Part shown: one piece after another, positions 49,311-57,038 of the stretch | Numbering within the stretch: position 1 is the first letter of the stretch | How the letters are laid out: each line of letters begins with the position of its first letter | DNA from: Roseiarcus sp963835215 | GTDB lineage: Bacteria > Pseudomonadota > Alphaproteobacteria > Rhizobiales > Beijerinckiaceae | Direction: 5' to 3' | NCBI GenBank assembly: GCA_963835215.1 | Contig: CAWIES010000002.1 | Location: 1,612,001 to 1,676,000, forward strand | DNA: 64,000 nt | The notes under the pieces: generated by a model | What the model was told of the DNA's origin: nothing | Database searches by the model: none | What the model saw: the letters and a program-made list of their open reading frames with translations, nothing else | Translations under genes and position numbers: made by a program

Positions 49311-49444
49311 GCCCAAGATTACCGTTCGGCGGACAGTCGTCGCGCCTCCGAAGCGGACGTTCAAGCGACAGGCCGCATCGACTGCCGTGGGCACGTTGTC
49401 GACTTTCTGTACCTGATTTCTGCACCAGGCGGCGCGACGTTATC

Positions 49445-49477
49445 GACAAAACGCCGTTTGACTTTTGACATTTTGTC
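49445..49477. promoter_or_regulatory. Inverted repeat overlapping the promoter of the HTH gene at 49516
   Basis: GACAAAA (49445-49451) and TTTTGTC (49471-49477) are perfect inverted arms 19 bases apart. Between and beside them are TTGACT (49458-49463) and TTGACA (49465-49470) as -35 candidates, with TAAAGA at 49481-49486 as a weak -10. The downstream gene encodes a DNA-binding protein, so autoregulation is plausible. Confidence 0.4.
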
Positions 49478-49515
49478 CGATAAAGATGTGACATATCGCC
49501 TGAGGAGGGCGTGTC

Positions 49516-50523
49516 ATGATCATGGACAAAGACCAACTCGAACAATATCTGCGGCGTCTCGGCCTCGCGCCGGCCGACGCCGCCCAACTGCTTAGCATCT
49601 CGCCCCGGACGCTCCGCCGCTGGCTGGACGGCGAGGAAATTCCCGGCCCGGCACAACGGGCAATCCTGGCTTGGATTCACCTGCATGAACTGCATCTGCC
49701 TTGGCGTCCCGACGCGGTGTCGATCGTCGGGGACGATCAGGACCAGATTGCGCGGCACCGCCAGCATACGATTGATCTCGACGAAGTGCTGCAGCGCGTC
49801 GAGGCGCGCGGGGGCGCAAAGGCTCCCTGGGTCGTCGATTGGGACAAAGGCCGTGCGTCGCTCGCGTCGATGGAAGTGTCGTTCTACAAGCTGCAAAGCG
49901 GCGGCTTCTCGCTAGGCAGCTATCGACGAACCGACAGCGCGCCCGACGCGACGCGCGATATGCCGATGATCGAGGATGCCGTTTATTGCATCGCGCAGAC
50001 CTTGGCGAAGAAGGCCAAGGACAACGTGCCGGTGACGCTGGTGCTCCACGACGGGCCGGCCAAGGGTCGCGTGGCGAAACAGCAGCTCATGCAATTCCCG
50101 AACGCGAAGGCCGGCATCAAGCATCTCTGCAAGCACATGGGCCAGCCTGGCTATCATGAGCCGTTTCTGATGACGCGCGATTCCGAACTCCTGTGGGATC
50201 AGCACGAGCTGAAACGAGAATGCATCCGCCGCGCGGATGGGCCGAAGGCCCTGGCCGACCTGGCAGCATATGTTCGCCAGCACTCCAACATCTTCGTCCA
50301 AGACGGCCCCGGCAGCGTCGGGCCGGCCGAACGGACACGGCGCGAAACCAGGATCAAAGCCCTGGGCGATAGCATCGCCGAGCTGGCGCAGCGCGCCGAT
50401 GACGGGTCAGTCCACTATCAGGATTTCGAGGAATGCCTGGGCCTGCTGCACGCCGCCGGCTTTTTCCCGCCCAACGGTCTCGTCGGGGACGTGGCCTTCG
50501 CGTTAGAAGGTGTACGTCGCTGA
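49516..50523 (+). CDS. Helix-turn-helix protein with uncharacterised C-terminal domain
   Basis: A 335-aa protein starting at ATG 49516 behind GAGGAGG. Residues 7-60 form a helix-turn-helix (LEQYLRRLGLAPADAAQLLSISPRTLRRWLDGEEIPGPAQRAI). Residues about 100-205 (WVVDWDKGRASLASMEVSFYKL, VPVTLVLHDGPAKGRVAKQQL) and the helical C-terminal part match nothing I know. No membrane segment. It is the first gene of the islet and is followed 47 bases later by the HEPN-like gene, so it may regulate that gene. Confidence 0.6.
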   Translation: MIMDKDQLEQYLRRLGLAPADAAQLLSISPRTLRRWLDGEEIPGPAQRAILAWIHLHELHLPWRPDAVSIVGDDQDQIARHRQHTIDLDEVLQRVEARGGAKAPWVVDWDKGRASLASMEVSFYKLQSGGFSLGSYRRTDSAPDATRDMPMIEDAVYCIAQTLAKKAKDNVPVTLVLHDGPAKGRVAKQQLMQFPNAKAGIKHLCKHMGQPGYHEPFLMTRDSELLWDQHELKRECIRRADGPKALADLAAYVRQHSNIFVQDGPGSVGPAERTRRETRIKALGDSIAELAQRADDGSVHYQDFEECLGLLHAAGFFPPNGLVGDVAFALEGVRR

Positions 50524-50570
50524 CGCGGCCAGGTCGCTCGGGCGGGTCTCCGGTTGCCGCCCCTTCTGAT

Positions 50571-51143
50571 ATGCTTGCCGTCAGCCGAACGGCTCAACGC
50601 TTAGCCTCCGGCTACTATGCGTTCCTCGTTGCCCAATTGGTCGCAGCGAACCCGCATTCGATCAATTCCTTACCCCCGCCTAAGGCTCCTGGGCAGGACC
50701 CGACCGGCGAGATTAAACGTAAGGACGGAACTGCCCACACCTTAAATCTGCGCCACTACCTCGATCTGTTCCGCGAAGATCATGGCGTGCAGAAGGAAGT
50801 GCTGCGGGCGTGGGCTATGGGCGCACTGCTGACTCTAGGCGATGAGCTTTCGACACACCGCTATTTTGATAAAGCGCCGCTGCTTGAACTTGTCTACCAC
50901 CTGCGAAACGGGGTTGCCCACGGCAACCGTTTCAACATCACAAAAGAAGGGCGAGAGCGGTTAGCCCAGCATCCCGCCCATAACAGAGACGCCCCGGTGA
51001 GAAGCCCGATCGGCACAGTCTATGAAATAACGCCCGCCCTTTCGGGACCTCTGTTCTTCGACTTCATGGGACCCGGCGACGTTATTGACTTGCTCCAATC
51101 GGTTGAGGTTCACCTATCCCAAGCAGCGGGCGCGCGCGCCTAA
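50571..51143 (+). CDS. HEPN-like protein (putative RNase-type motif)
   Basis: A 190-aa mainly helical protein. Residues 108-120 read VYHLRNGVAHGNR, where R112 and H117 form the Rx4H motif of HEPN domains, many of which are RNases in toxin, CRISPR and anti-phage systems. The preceding helix (VLRAWAMGALLTLGDELS) and the downstream segment (ALSGPLFFDFMGPGDVIDLLQSV) fit an all-alpha domain plus a small cap. There is no strong ribosome site before ATG 50571. A defence or toxin role is inferred from the motif and location only. Confidence 0.5.
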   Translation: MLAVSRTAQRLASGYYAFLVAQLVAANPHSINSLPPPKAPGQDPTGEIKRKDGTAHTLNLRHYLDLFREDHGVQKEVLRAWAMGALLTLGDELSTHRYFDKAPLLELVYHLRNGVAHGNRFNITKEGRERLAQHPAHNRDAPVRSPIGTVYEITPALSGPLFFDFMGPGDVIDLLQSVEVHLSQAAGARA

Positions 51144-51226
51144 TTTGCGGGCGCCCCCGAAGAGCGCTCTCGTCATAATTCTTGATTTATGCACGCAAAC
51201 CCGCGAAGCTGCTTTGCCAAGGCGCA

Positions 51227-52123
51227 TCAGATCGGATCGAACCCTAAGGCACCGTCGCCCCCGCGCTTCATTCTAAAGACCGCTATGCGCGGGTTAACTG
51301 CCCTGGCCATGCCAGCGATCCGATCAGCGTCTCGTCGTCCCATCGAAAGACCTATATATAGTTCGACAATTTCTTCCGGGTTATAGGGGTCTGTATTCCA
51401 AGGGGATTCATTTTGCCCTAAAGGAATGACCAAACGGTACTCCCCCTCGTGAGACCAATTGAGAGTTTTTGTATAAATAATTCTATCGATCATTGTTTGT
51501 ACGCGGGCCGGAAAATCTCCGAATAACCCGCCCGCAATGTATTCGTGCGTAGTTTCGTAAAGCGGAGGCCGCGTCTCTTTATATATAACAGGCCGAAAAC
51601 GCTGAAACTTCGAGTTTTTGGCCAGGTCCGGCCCGATCCGCAATACAACTCCCTTATGATTGTCGGCATACTCAACCCACATCCTTTCGCTAGCCCGATG
51701 AGTAGTAACGCACAGAACTCGGGTCGCCTGCAAACGCTCGTTTACGCGCTTGACTACTTCTCCGTTCATCCCGCGCATAGAAGCAATGTCAAAAATTGGC
51801 GTCGCCCCATCTTTGCTTAGTTCGGCACGAATCCCGTCTGCCGCAGTAGGATTGTCGCGGAATGCTTGCTGAATGAGTTGCAATTGCTCCTTCATCGGCG
51901 ATTTACACGTCGGGGGATCGTCGAGATGCTGAAGAATAACGTCTACGAATTCACGCGCGATCTTCTTAGCAGCTGGCTCCGTGTCCTCGTGAAAGACACT
52001 CTGAACCGTCAGGTCTTCGGTGTCGTTAAAGTCCGACGGTTTCGCGTGTTTGAACGTCCTATTCCCAAGGGTTAGCTCCGCGCCGCGAAAGTCGAGGTAC
52101 TTATAGAGCGGGGGCAGGGTCAT
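51227..52123 (-). CDS. DUF2971 domain protein
   Basis: A 298-aa protein of the DUF2971 family. It shows the family features YKYLDFRGAELTLGNRTFKHAKPSDFNDTED near the N-terminus, the central MWVEYADNHKGVVLRIGPD (W.HYA..H.G type) and NWSHEGEYRLVIPL near residue 230. ATG 52123 (MTLPPLYKYLD) behind GTGAGG is preferred to an upstream GTG. DUF2971 genes are frequent in accessory and anti-phage islands, but their function is unknown. The gene is convergent with the HEPN-like gene and visibly less GC-rich than the chromosome around it. Confidence 0.75.
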   Translation of the reverse strand: MTLPPLYKYLDFRGAELTLGNRTFKHAKPSDFNDTEDLTVQSVFHEDTEPAAKKIAREFVDVILQHLDDPPTCKSPMKEQLQLIQQAFRDNPTAADGIRAELSKDGATPIFDIASMRGMNGEVVKRVNERLQATRVLCVTTHRASERMWVEYADNHKGVVLRIGPDLAKNSKFQRFRPVIYKETRPPLYETTHEYIAGGLFGDFPARVQTMIDRIIYTKTLNWSHEGEYRLVIPLGQNESPWNTDPYNPEEIVELYIGLSMGRRDADRIAGMARAVNPRIAVFRMKRGGDGALGFDPI

Positions 52124-52481
52124 GGGCCTCACTCGCTAACGACGTGCTTCGTCCGTCGCCCGCTGACAATCGGAATCCGAAGCGCCACGCCATGGCGTTG
52201 GTGCCTTTTCGCGTCGGGTATGCGTCTACTGACGGCCTTTGAGCGTCGCGCGTCAATCTCTCAAAACGCCCCACTTTTTGGCCCGAAAATCCGTGGAGCT
52301 GATTTCTTGATTTCTGCACAGCGAGCAACTTCCGCTCAGGGTCGCACTTTGCCGTTCAACTCGCCTATTGAACGTCCGCTTGACCGTCGCATCGTCCGGA
52401 ACCCGCCAGTCCCCTGTCGGCCCAACCCGGTCGTTTCTGAGCTGCGAATCTCAGTCCTTTTCGGCGGCCGCCGCGCCTCGG
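52124..52481. other. Intergenic region without recognised gene
   Basis: About 360 bases between the DUF2971 gene and the broken HTH copy. No convincing reading frame, RNA or hairpin was seen. The sequence TGATTTCTGCAC near 52309 also occurs near 49408 on the other side of the islet, which may be a remnant of the bracketing duplication. Confidence 0.4.
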
Positions 52482-52727
52482 CTATCTCGCCTCGCCAGCC
52501 GCCTCCGTGAGGTGGTCCAGAATACGTCCCCAGCCGTTCGTGCGGCCTTCGACGATCGCCGAGGTCGGCGCCCGCTCGCGCGACAGCCCCTCTGTGCGCC
52601 TGATTTCCGCAAAGGACAGCCCCGCCGGCACGGCGGCTAGAATGCGCAGGCGGCGCAGGTCACGCGCGGCGGCGCGGGAGGGAGCGGGACATCGGCGTTG
52701 GCTCTGGGTGGGAGAATGATAGATCAA
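52482..52727 (-). pseudogene. Degenerate copy of the HTH gene at 48656-49222
   Basis: The frame contains CPAPSRAAARDLRRLRILAAVPAGLSFAEIRRTEGLSRER, nearly identical to the helix-turn-helix part of the intact gene, then leaves homology after RER and stops at 52482. The original start is displaced: an ATG at the equivalent place (near 52692) is in another frame. It lacks the whole C-terminal two thirds. Confidence 0.65.
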
Positions 52728-52780
52728 CGCGTATTCCGACTATCGGAAAGATAATAATACAACTGGCGACCGTCTTGCGG
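52569..52780. repeat. Right copy of the diverged direct repeat bracketing the islet
   Basis: Matches 49083-49310 in the same orientation through the HTH coding part and the leader (GAAAGATAATAATACAACTGG here against GAAAGACAATGATGCGACTGC there). The out-of-frame translation of both leaders also corresponds (IIVFLLIRINVNLSFSHPE against IIIFPIVGIRVDLSFSHPE), showing that homology extends beyond the gene. Confidence 0.6.
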
Positions 52781-52937
52781 CCGTTCTCGCCGATCCGGCT
52801 CACCAGATTGATTCTCGGAAGCGGAACGCCGTGGAACAGCGATCGCCGCACTCTGCTCCGGTATTCGGTGTAGGCGCCGCCGTTTCTCGCGGTCGTCGCT
52901 CGCTCTTCGGGAATGAACTGGCGCCGAGTGATCAACA

Positions 52938-53544
52938 ATGCTGAAGCGAGCAGACATGAAGCCTGCCCTGTCGGATCTCTTGCGAGACGTCCGCGCCTGC
53001 CGGGTCTGTGAAGCGTCCCTGCCTCTCGGGCCGCGGCCGATCGTCCAGTTGGCGCCTCTCGCGCGCGTGCTTGTGATCGGCCAAGCGCCCGGCAGCCGGG
53101 TGCATGAATCCGGCGTCCCGTGGGACGATGCGAGCGGCGCCCGCCTCCGCGAATGGATGGGGATCGACGAAGCGACATTCTACGATCCCGACCGGCTCGC
53201 GCTGATGCCGATGGGCTTCTGTTATCCCGGCGTCAGTAAGAGCGGCGGCGACCTCCCGCCGCGGCCCGAGTGTGCGCCGCTCTGGCACGACCGGCTGCGT
53301 CAACGCTTGACCAATGTGCGTCTGACGCTTCTCGTCGGCTTGCACGCGCAGAAGGCCTATTTGCGAGACGTCTCCGGTGGGACGTTGACCGAAAAAGTCC
53401 GCAATTTCGGCCAGACGTTGCCCAGCTCGGCTGCCGCTCCCGCATCCCGCCTGGCGCAGCACCGGCTGGATGCGGCGCAATCCCTGGTTCGAGGCTGAAC
53501 TGCTACCCGCTCTGCGTCGCGCTGTAGCGGCGGCGCTCGACTGA
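52938..53544 (+). CDS. Uracil-DNA glycosylase family protein, one frameshift
   Basis: A protein of about 201 aa of the uracil-DNA glycosylase superfamily, excising damaged or deaminated bases. It shows CRVCEASLPLGPRP, the active-site-like VIGQAPGSRVHESGVPWDD and LMPMGFCYPG. Frame is lost near 53430. After correction it reads LPLPHPAWRSTGWMRRNPWF, the conserved second motif, and ends at TGA 53544. There are two possible Met starts (52938 and 52956), and neither has a clear ribosome site. Confidence 0.8.
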
Positions 53545-53964
53545 GAGAAGGATAAGGTCGGCCACGGTCGGTCGCTACCGCTTTGCGCTCGTTGCGGCCA
53601 TCTGAATGCGGCGTCGTGTTTGGCTGCGCGACGCCAAAGGCCTGAATATTGCGCCAGCCTCTGCTAGACTGGCTGCACTACGGATCGCGTTTCAGCGCCA
53701 AGGTCTCCACGGCATTCGTCATTACGTCCTCTCTGGGCGATAATCACGCGCCCGGATCGAGGCTATGTCTTGCGCGAGACACAGTTGAGTCAAACGCGAT
53801 GACCGTAATTCCGTCACAGAAATTCCGCGAGGATGAACATCGTTTAATATGATGGCCAACTCAATTTCAGGCGCGGCGTGGTTGACTTTGATTGGGCGGT
53901 CCGCTCGACGCGACGTCAGCCGGGGAAGAGCGGAATTCCGCCTTGATTGGAAAGGAGAACCGTC
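53545..53964. other. Intergenic region without recognised gene
   Basis: About 420 bases. A 67-residue open frame at 53649-53852 lacks a ribosome site and any recognisable feature. I see no RNA gene or strong palindrome. AAAGGAGA at the right end is the ribosome site of the next gene. Confidence 0.4.
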
Positions 53965-54237
53965 ATGCGTATTCTCGTTGCTTCGATCGCTGCCCTTGCC
54001 TTGCTCGGCGGCGTCACCGTGGCTTACGCCGACTCCGGATCCGCCATTCTGAACGCGAAGGGCGCCATCACGAGTCTCGACCAGGCCAAACACACGGTGA
54101 CCCTGGACAACGGCTCGACGTACCTCGCGACGCCGAACGTCAAGCTCGCCAATTTCAAGGCGGGCGAACATGTCACGCTGAGCTATTTCAAGTCCGGCAA
54201 TAGCCTCGACATGACCGGGATGACGCGCGCGGGCTGA
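53965..54237 (+). CDS. Small periplasmic DUF1344-like protein
   Basis: A 90-aa protein with a signal peptide (MRILVASIAALALLGGVTVAYA, cleavage likely after AYA). The remaining domain of about 68 residues is SAILNAKGAITSLDQAKHTVTLDNGSTYLATPNVKLANFKAGEHVTLSYF, a small beta-barrel pattern of the DUF1344 type. AAAGGAGA fixes the start at 53965. It is secreted to the periplasm, function unknown, monocistronic. Confidence 0.7.
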   Translation: MRILVASIAALALLGGVTVAYADSGSAILNAKGAITSLDQAKHTVTLDNGSTYLATPNVKLANFKAGEHVTLSYFKSGNSLDMTGMTRAG

Positions 54238-54319
54238 GCGCGCCGCAGACGCGGTCGAAACGAAGCCGCCAGCGTGGGCCGGCGGCTTCTCGGTTCGCGG
54301 TTTGACTGCGGCCGAGCGC

Positions 54320-54475
54320 CGCGCTGTTGGCCGGCACGAACTCGGTCTCGTCGCCGCGCGGATTGACTTCGAGGGTCACCAGCGTGTTCACATCATTCGT
54401 CAGCGGGCCAGTCCAGGTAAAGACAAGCTTGCGAGGGCGGTCGATCTCGACATAGGCGCCGAACTGGAGTCGTCC
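54320..54475 (-). pseudogene. Remnant of an SRPBCC/AHSA1-domain gene
   Basis: On the minus strand this stretch translates to RLQFGAYVEIDRPRKLVFTWTGPLTNDVNTLVTLEVNPRGDETEF. This is the central part of an AHSA1 (START-like) domain, where EIDRPRRLVFTW and T.V.VE..PRG are hallmarks. Neither the N-terminal nor the C-terminal part is present; the homology stops exactly where the VOC gene on the other strand starts. Confidence 0.6.
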
Positions 54476-54931
54476 ATGACCCAAGTGCAAGTCGAGCAGA
54501 CAGCCTATCAAATGCCGCCGAAGGATGGGTTTACCATCGCGCATTTTCTCACCGTCGCCGACGTCGCGCGATCGCTGCGATTTTACCAGACGGTGTTCGG
54601 CGGTCGCATCGCCAGCAGAGGCGACAAGAGCGGCGCGCCGGGGTATCTGCAGATCGCCAACACGTGGCTGATCGTCAATCCCGGCGGCGGTCCGACGCCC
54701 GATAAGCCGACGGTGACGCTGCGCGTTCCGCCCGACCCCGATCAAGTCAGCAGCTTCATGAATATCCGCGTCGCCGATATTCAAGCGTGCTACAAACTCT
54801 GGAAAAGCCGGGGCGCCGAGTTCATCACCGAGCCGAAGCCCAAGTATGGCGAGACGCGCTGCTACATTCGCGATCCGGACGGCTACATCATCGAAGTCGG
54901 GCAGAGCAACCCGGGCGTCACTTACGGCTAG
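54476..54931 (+). CDS. VOC-family (glyoxalase/bleomycin-resistance-like) protein
   Basis: A 151-aa protein with two beta-alpha-beta-beta-beta modules: IAHFLTVADVARSLRFYQTVFGGRI, then FMNIRVADIQACYKLWKSRGAEFITEPKP and the terminal RCYIRDPDGYIIEVGQ. Metal-ligand-like His/Glu positions are present, but the substrate cannot be inferred. A TGGAG site precedes ATG 54476. It is 14 bases upstream of the zinc-finger gene. The family covers glyoxalases, dioxygenases and resistance proteins. Confidence 0.82.
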   Translation: MTQVQVEQTAYQMPPKDGFTIAHFLTVADVARSLRFYQTVFGGRIASRGDKSGAPGYLQIANTWLIVNPGGGPTPDKPTVTLRVPPDPDQVSSFMNIRVADIQACYKLWKSRGAEFITEPKPKYGETRCYIRDPDGYIIEVGQSNPGVTYG

Positions 54932-54945
54932 AGGGGACGGCGCCG

Positions 54946-55299
54946 ATGAAGTTCGAAAGCGACGGCGTCAACCCGGCGGCCAAGCCCAGCGGAACGGGTT
55001 GCCTCGAATGCGCGGCGACGGGCGGATGGTGGTTCCATCTTCGCCGCTGCGCCGAATGCGGTCACATCGGCTGCTGCGACAGTTCGCCAAGTCAGCATGC
55101 GTCGAAACACAACGCCGCCACCGGCCACCCGATCATCACGAGCTTCGAGCCGGGCGAGGATTGGTTTTACGATTATCGCACTGGCGATTTCTGCGCGAGC
55201 GCGACGCTTCACCCGCCGCACGCGCATCCGTTGAATCAACCGACGCCGGGACCGGCCGGCGCCGTGCCGCCAAACTGGCAGGCGCTGCTGCGCGAGTAG
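54946..55299 (+). CDS. UBP-type zinc finger protein
   Basis: A 117-aa protein with the cysteine/histidine pattern of a ubiquitin-protease zinc finger: CLECAATGGWWFHLRRCAECGHIGCCDSSPSQHASKHNAATGHPII, then FEPGEDWFYDYRTGDF. In eukaryotes this finger binds the C-terminus of ubiquitin. Bacterial stand-alone copies are widespread but uncharacterised. The ATG at 54946 follows AGGGGAC. It is probably co-transcribed with the VOC gene. Confidence 0.82.
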   Translation: MKFESDGVNPAAKPSGTGCLECAATGGWWFHLRRCAECGHIGCCDSSPSQHASKHNAATGHPIITSFEPGEDWFYDYRTGDFCASATLHPPHAHPLNQPTPGPAGAVPPNWQALLRE

Positions 55300-55351
55300 G
55301 GCAGCGAGCGGAGCGTAGGCGCACTTTACTGATAATCGCTACCGCCCCGTA

Positions 55352-55390
55352 GCAAACCCCCATTCGATCAGCTTCTTCGGCTCGCGCCCG
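55352..55390. repeat. Duplicated 3' end of the dac gene (outer copy)
   Basis: Thirty-nine bases that match 56046-56084 at 35 positions, same orientation. On the minus strand both encode the carboxypeptidase tail: GREPKKLIEWGFA here and GREAKKLIEWGFA at the genuine gene end. The lipoprotein gene lies between the copies. Confidence 0.65.
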
Positions 55391-55439
55391 ATTTCTTCGT
55401 TCAGGTCCAAGACATTATGAGCGAATTTTGTCCAATATT

Positions 55440-55973
55440 CTATTGGAGAAACGTAATATAATCTTCGGTCCATTTCAAAAAAGTGACATATCGATCGGCC
55501 TCGTTCTTCGCTATCATTCGATTTATCCCTTGGGCCGCTTCATATTCTTTCTGCGCCACGCGCAATCTTTCTATGACGTAGCTTCTAGTTAACTTGTTTG
55601 CTAGAATGTACTTAATAGAAATACCGTCGCTTTCTCTTTCACTCTTGTTTATTGTATCGATATCAGTAATTTCGATTGTCAGCTCGTTTTCAGCGGTCCA
55701 TCGTATAATGGGCGCGCTGTTGAAAGTGATGAAAACGCTATTTTCTCGGTCGATGTCTTCTCCGCGGTTCCGGATACCCACAGTCCAGCCATCAGAGGCG
55801 CCAGGGCCGCCACAAAATGTCTCGTGAACTCGTGCGACGTGCTTTTGATCTCGGCTAGCGGTGTCATCGCCAATGTTTCCCGGATCGCACTCGGGGTCGG
55901 CGTCACATGCTGACAACATCAGTAGTAGTAATAAAATCGGCGCGCTCCGCGTCCGTTCGCGACGTCGTGACAA
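55440..55973 (-). CDS. Hypothetical lipoprotein
   Basis: A 177-aa protein beginning at TTG 55973 with GGAGG seven bases upstream. The N-terminus SRRRERTRSAPILLLLLMLSAC is a lipoprotein signal with the lipobox LSAC, so the mature protein starts at Cys23 and is membrane-anchored. The mature part (CDADPECDPGNIGDD, GWTVGIRNRGEDIDRENSVFITFN, YVTFLKWTEDYITF) matches no family I know. The gene is clearly A/T-richer than its neighbours and sits between two copies of the dac 3' end, suggesting acquisition. Confidence 0.6.
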   Translation of the reverse strand: MSRRRERTRSAPILLLLLMLSACDADPECDPGNIGDDTASRDQKHVARVHETFCGGPGASDGWTVGIRNRGEDIDRENSVFITFNSAPIIRWTAENELTIEITDIDTINKSERESDGISIKYILANKLTRSYVIERLRVAQKEYEAAQGINRMIAKNEADRYVTFLKWTEDYITFLQ

Positions 55974-56035
55974 CGATCTGCCTCCTCCGCTCCCGCGACT
56001 AGGGCGCAACGTGGCCACAGCGGGCCGCACCAAGC

Positions 56036-56865
56036 CTATTTTTGCGCAAACCCCCATTCAATCAGTTTCTTTGCCTCGCGCCCGCGCTCGTCTTCGCTGC
56101 GGGCGCCGTTGATGACCAGGATCAGCCGGCGCCCGCCCTGCACCGCCGAGCCGACGAGGCCATAGCCGCTTGCGGCGATATGGCCGGTCTTCATGCCATC
56201 GGCGCCGATGTTCATGTCAGCAGCGGGTTGCGGTTGAGCTGACGCACGCCGTTCCAGGTGAACTCGGTCTGGCCGAAGTACGGGTAGAACTGCGGATAGG
56301 TCGGCGATGACATAAGACTGCGAGGCGCGCCATGTCGCGCGGCGTCACGCTCTGGCCGCGGCTCGCCTTGGCCCCAGGCGTTGGCGAAATGCGAATGGGT
56401 CATGCCAAGCTCGCGGGCGCGCGCGTTCATCACGGCCGCGAAGGCTTCTTCCGTTCCCGCGACGCGCTCGGCGAGCACGATCGCCGCGTCATTGCCCGAG
56501 TCGATGACGAGGCCGTGGAGAAGATCGTCGATGGTCACCTGCGAGCCGGCCTGAACGAACATGCTGGAGCCGCCCGCTTCTGCGTTGCCCTCGCGCGCCG
56601 CGCGCTCCGAGATCGGCGCGGAATCGCTCAAGTGCAGCTGGCCCTCGGCGATCTCGTGGAACACGATCTCGGCGGTCAGGATCTTGGTGGTCGAGGCCGG
56701 CGACATCTGCGCGTCGGCGTTCTTGGCGAACAGCGTCGCGCCGGTGTTGAAATCGAGCAGCAGCGCATAGGGAACGCTGGTCTGTGGCGGCGCGGCGAGC
56801 GCCGGCGGGAAGCCGCCTAGCGTCAGAAGCGAGGCCAGCGCGACGAGGACGGCGTGTCGGATCAT
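56036..56865 (-). CDS. D-alanyl-D-alanine carboxypeptidase (serine peptidase S11), several frameshifts
   Basis: A periplasmic penicillin-binding protein that trims peptidoglycan pentapeptides. The signal peptide is MIRHAVLVALASLLTLGG (start 56865). Active-site motifs are SPASTTKILTAE (SxxK), IDSGNDAAI (SxN) and DGMKTGHIAASGYG (KTG). Frame changes occur near 56370, 56310, 56298 and 56218. They restore KASRGQSVTPRDMARLA, SYVIAD, YPQFYPYFGQTEF and MNIGADGMKTGH in turn. It ends KKLIEWGFAQK at TAG 56036. About 275 aa, short compared with DacA (about 400 aa), with no C-terminal beta domain. Confidence 0.82.
56046..56084. repeat. 3' end of the dac gene (inner copy of a 39-bp repeat)
   Basis: Genuine carboxypeptidase end; see the outer copy at 55352-55390. 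Four mismatches in 39 bases. Confidence 0.65.
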
Positions 56866-57038
56866 GTCGGGGCCCGGAGCGTCATTTAACCTTGGCGTTG
56901 CCATTCTGGCGTTTGGCGACCCATATTCAAGCCCATGGTTGGACTAGAGACGACCCTGCCTGACGCCATTTTTCACGGCCTGGGCGATTCCACCCCTCGG
57001 CGAATGCCGCGCGAGCGCGCCGATAGAGGAGACAAACG

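Noticed and set aside
53649..53852. 67-residue frame in the gap after the uracil-glycosylase-like gene
   Set aside because: No ribosome site, no hydrophobic or domain pattern, ordinary chance length.
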